From: Parachlamydiales bacterium
GTDB lineage: Bacteria; Chlamydiota; Chlamydiia; Chlamydiales; SM23-39
Reading direction: 5' to 3'
DNA length: 34,728 nucleotides
Assembly: GCA_015661075.1 (NCBI GenBank)
Contig: JACVQJ010000022.1
Coordinates: 1 to 34,728, forward strand
Shown here: piece by piece, positions 34,018-34,728 of the stretch
How the letters are laid out: each line of letters opens with the position of its first letter
How positions within the stretch are numbered: the first letter of the stretch is position 1
Program-made: the position numbers and the translations under genes
The notes under the pieces: generated by a model
What the model was told of the DNA's origin: nothing
Databases searched by the model: none
Seen by the model: the letters and a program-made list of their open reading frames with translations, nothing else

Positions 34018-34227
34018 CATGGTAGTGAGCAGGTGAGTCAAAGTGCCGGGACAAAGAAACTCGGGCAGGTAAAGATCAGCAAGACGAATAAACCTGAATC
34101 TCTGTTGAAACATCGAAAAGATTACCAACTGCTGTCAAAACCAGAGAGTGATTTTATTTCTGGGATAAATCTGTCGAAAACTTGGGTATTGGGTGGATGG
34201 CAGCCGGTGTAAAGGAGATGTGAGGCT
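34018..34227 (+). mobile_element. Group II intron, continuation of domain I (truncated)
   Basis: The run contains GTGAGCAGGTGAGTCAAAG, CAGCAAGACGAATAAACCTG, CTGTTGAAACATCGAAAAG and GGGTGGATGGCAGCCGGTG. These are conserved blocks of bacterial group II intron domain I. With the piece at 31874-31921 it would make one intron interrupted by about 2.1 kb. The reverse-transcriptase gene and domains V/VI are not in the window; the IS21-type end cuts it at about 34228. Confidence 0.55.
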
Positions 34228-34474
34228 TGTCAAGCGGCCCCAGAAACTGACCCCTTTGCGACATTGAAAACTGACCCCCCTAGTAAATGTTTTACTGAGA
34301 TAGTCGGCTTGATGGCAACCAGAGTGGGGGCCGGCAATGACAACTACATCGAAAGCATTAGCAGTGTCCGTAGCTACTTATAGTTTTCGGTTAATGCTGA
34401 AGCTGAGCTCCCTTCCCGCTTCTGCAGGCAGAGACAACCCCCTCCCCCATGGGGGAGGGCTGAGAGTAAATTTT
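34228..34474 (-). mobile_element. IS21-family insertion sequence, right end
   Basis: The end begins TGTCAAGCGGCCCCAGAAAC. CAGAAACTGACCCC and TGAAAACTGACCCCCC follow, the repeated terminal motif of IS21-type elements. Between these and the istB stop lies a C/G palindrome (34440-34459, CCCTCCCCCATGGGGGAGGG) that could end transcription. The other IS end is not in the window. Confidence 0.7.
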
Positions 34475-34639
34475 TTAGTTACCTAATCCTTCAGTTTGCA
34501 GGTTTGCGGTTTTCATCAAACCGGACTTTCTTTTCTCTTTGAGCCGATAGCTTTCGCCTCGGATCGTCACGATATGGCTGTGATGCAAGAGTCTATCTAA
34601 AATGGCGGTCGCAACAACAGGATCGCCGATCTTGACAAA
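34475..34639 (-). pseudogene. istB: istB (IS21 helper ATPase), C-terminal fragment
   Basis: The minus strand encodes GDPVVATAILDRLLHHSHIV followed by TIRGESYRLKEKRKSG, the conserved C-terminal end of IstB, the AAA+ protein that assists the IS21 transposase. Residues before GDPVV do not follow the family because the IS607-type element starts there. istA and the ATPase core are not visible. Confidence 0.82.
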
Positions 34640-34640
34640 T

Positions 34641-34657
34641 CTACGCAAAATGCGTAG
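34641..34657. repeat. Inverted repeat at the start of the IS607-type element
   Basis: CTACGCA-AAA-TGCGTAG, a perfect 7-bp inverted repeat 12 bases before the transposase start and next to the break in istB. Probably a recombinase-binding site close to the left end. Confidence 0.55.
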
Positions 34658-34668
34658 ATTTTGTGCTT

Positions 34669-34728
34669 ATGAAAGTAAATATTGGAACAGCAGCGAAACA
34701 TTTTGGGGTTTCTCAGGAAACTCTTCGA
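34669..34728 (+). CDS. IS607-type serine recombinase (TnpA), N-terminal start, cut by window end
   Basis: The first 20 residues MKVNIGTAAKHFGVSQETLR form a MerR-like helix-turn-helix. Such an N-terminal HTH ahead of a serine-resolvase domain is typical of IS607 TnpA. The catalytic serine lies beyond the window, so a simple MerR-type regulator is not excluded. The position, directly interrupting istB, favours a transposase. Confidence 0.6.
   Translation, partial: MKVNIGTAAKHFGVSQETLR

Noticed and set aside
33814..34128. 104-codon frame on the minus strand
   Set aside because: Overlaps intron RNA motifs and has no family pattern.
34006..34212. 68-codon frame on the plus strand
   Set aside because: Its bases form conserved group II intron domain I blocks; structured RNA explains it better than protein.

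Overview
The window is chromosomal DNA from a member of the Chlamydiae, most likely an amoeba-associated 'environmental' lineage (order Parachlamydiales). The backbone order doxX-like / lnt / lpxC / fabZ / lpxA / fmt / Inc-like genes / rplC...rplQ / gapA / CT504-like gene matches the Chlamydia trachomatis CT534-CT504 order as I know it. The long ribosomal cluster shows the chlamydial gaps: rpsJ, rpsN, rpmD, rpmJ, adk, map and infA are absent. The species cannot be fixed from sequence alone.

Layout. (1) 1-2370: the 3' part of an Rhs/YD-repeat polymorphic-toxin gene, broken by a 113-bp MITE with TTA target duplication and by a later frameshift, but keeping its toxin tip and an overlapping immunity-type gene. 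(2) 2559-7920: DoxX-like protein, Lnt, then lpxC-fabZ-lpxA (lipid A synthesis with fatty-acid dehydratase) and fmt, tightly packed or overlapping. (3) 7979-10944: a chlamydia-specific block between fmt and rplC, the place of the inclusion-membrane gene cap1 (CT529). It holds three proteins with paired hydrophobic segments (two look like paralogues) and a membrane-anchored protein with two SLBB/beta-grasp-like repeats. (4) 11173-23284: L3-L4-L23-L2-S19-L22-S3-L16-L29-S17-L14-L24-L5-S8-L6-L18-S5-L15-SecY-S13-S11-RpoA-L17, ended by an intrinsic terminator. (5) 23353-25298: gapA with its own promoter, the CT504-like gene, and a strong hairpin. (6) 25339-31852: a tRNA-Leu(UAA) gene followed by a 6.4-kb integrative element flanked by a 56-bp direct repeat of the tRNA 3' end. 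The element carries a membrane-anchored DUF4431-like protein overlapping a cell-wall-hydrolase-like gene, a truncated tyrosine integrase, a chlamydial-plasmid pGP7/pGP8-like recombinase lacking key catalytic residues, an excisionase-like HTH protein, remnants of a phage-type primase/helicase, a HigBA toxin-antitoxin pair and a DinD-like gene. Pairs of GGTCCAC spaced by exactly 11 bp occur near both ends and in front of the integrase. (7) 31874-34728: a nest of mobile elements. The first ~50 nt of a group II intron follow a hairpin next to attR; about 2.1 kb with a coiled-coil gene and an RNase H-fold exonuclease gene interrupt the intron; intron domain I resumes near 34018 and is cut by an IS21-family right end; the istB gene of that IS is cut by the start of an IS607-type element that runs off the window.

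Regions 2, 4 and 5 are conserved housekeeping operons; regions 1, 3, 6 and 7 are accessory or lineage-specific. The least explained parts are the expanded Inc-like block at the cap1 locus, the DUF4431/hydrolase pair, the 11-bp repeats of the tRNA island, and the exonuclease/coiled-coil cassette lodged inside a group II intron. All family assignments are by eye from protein motifs; no database search was run.
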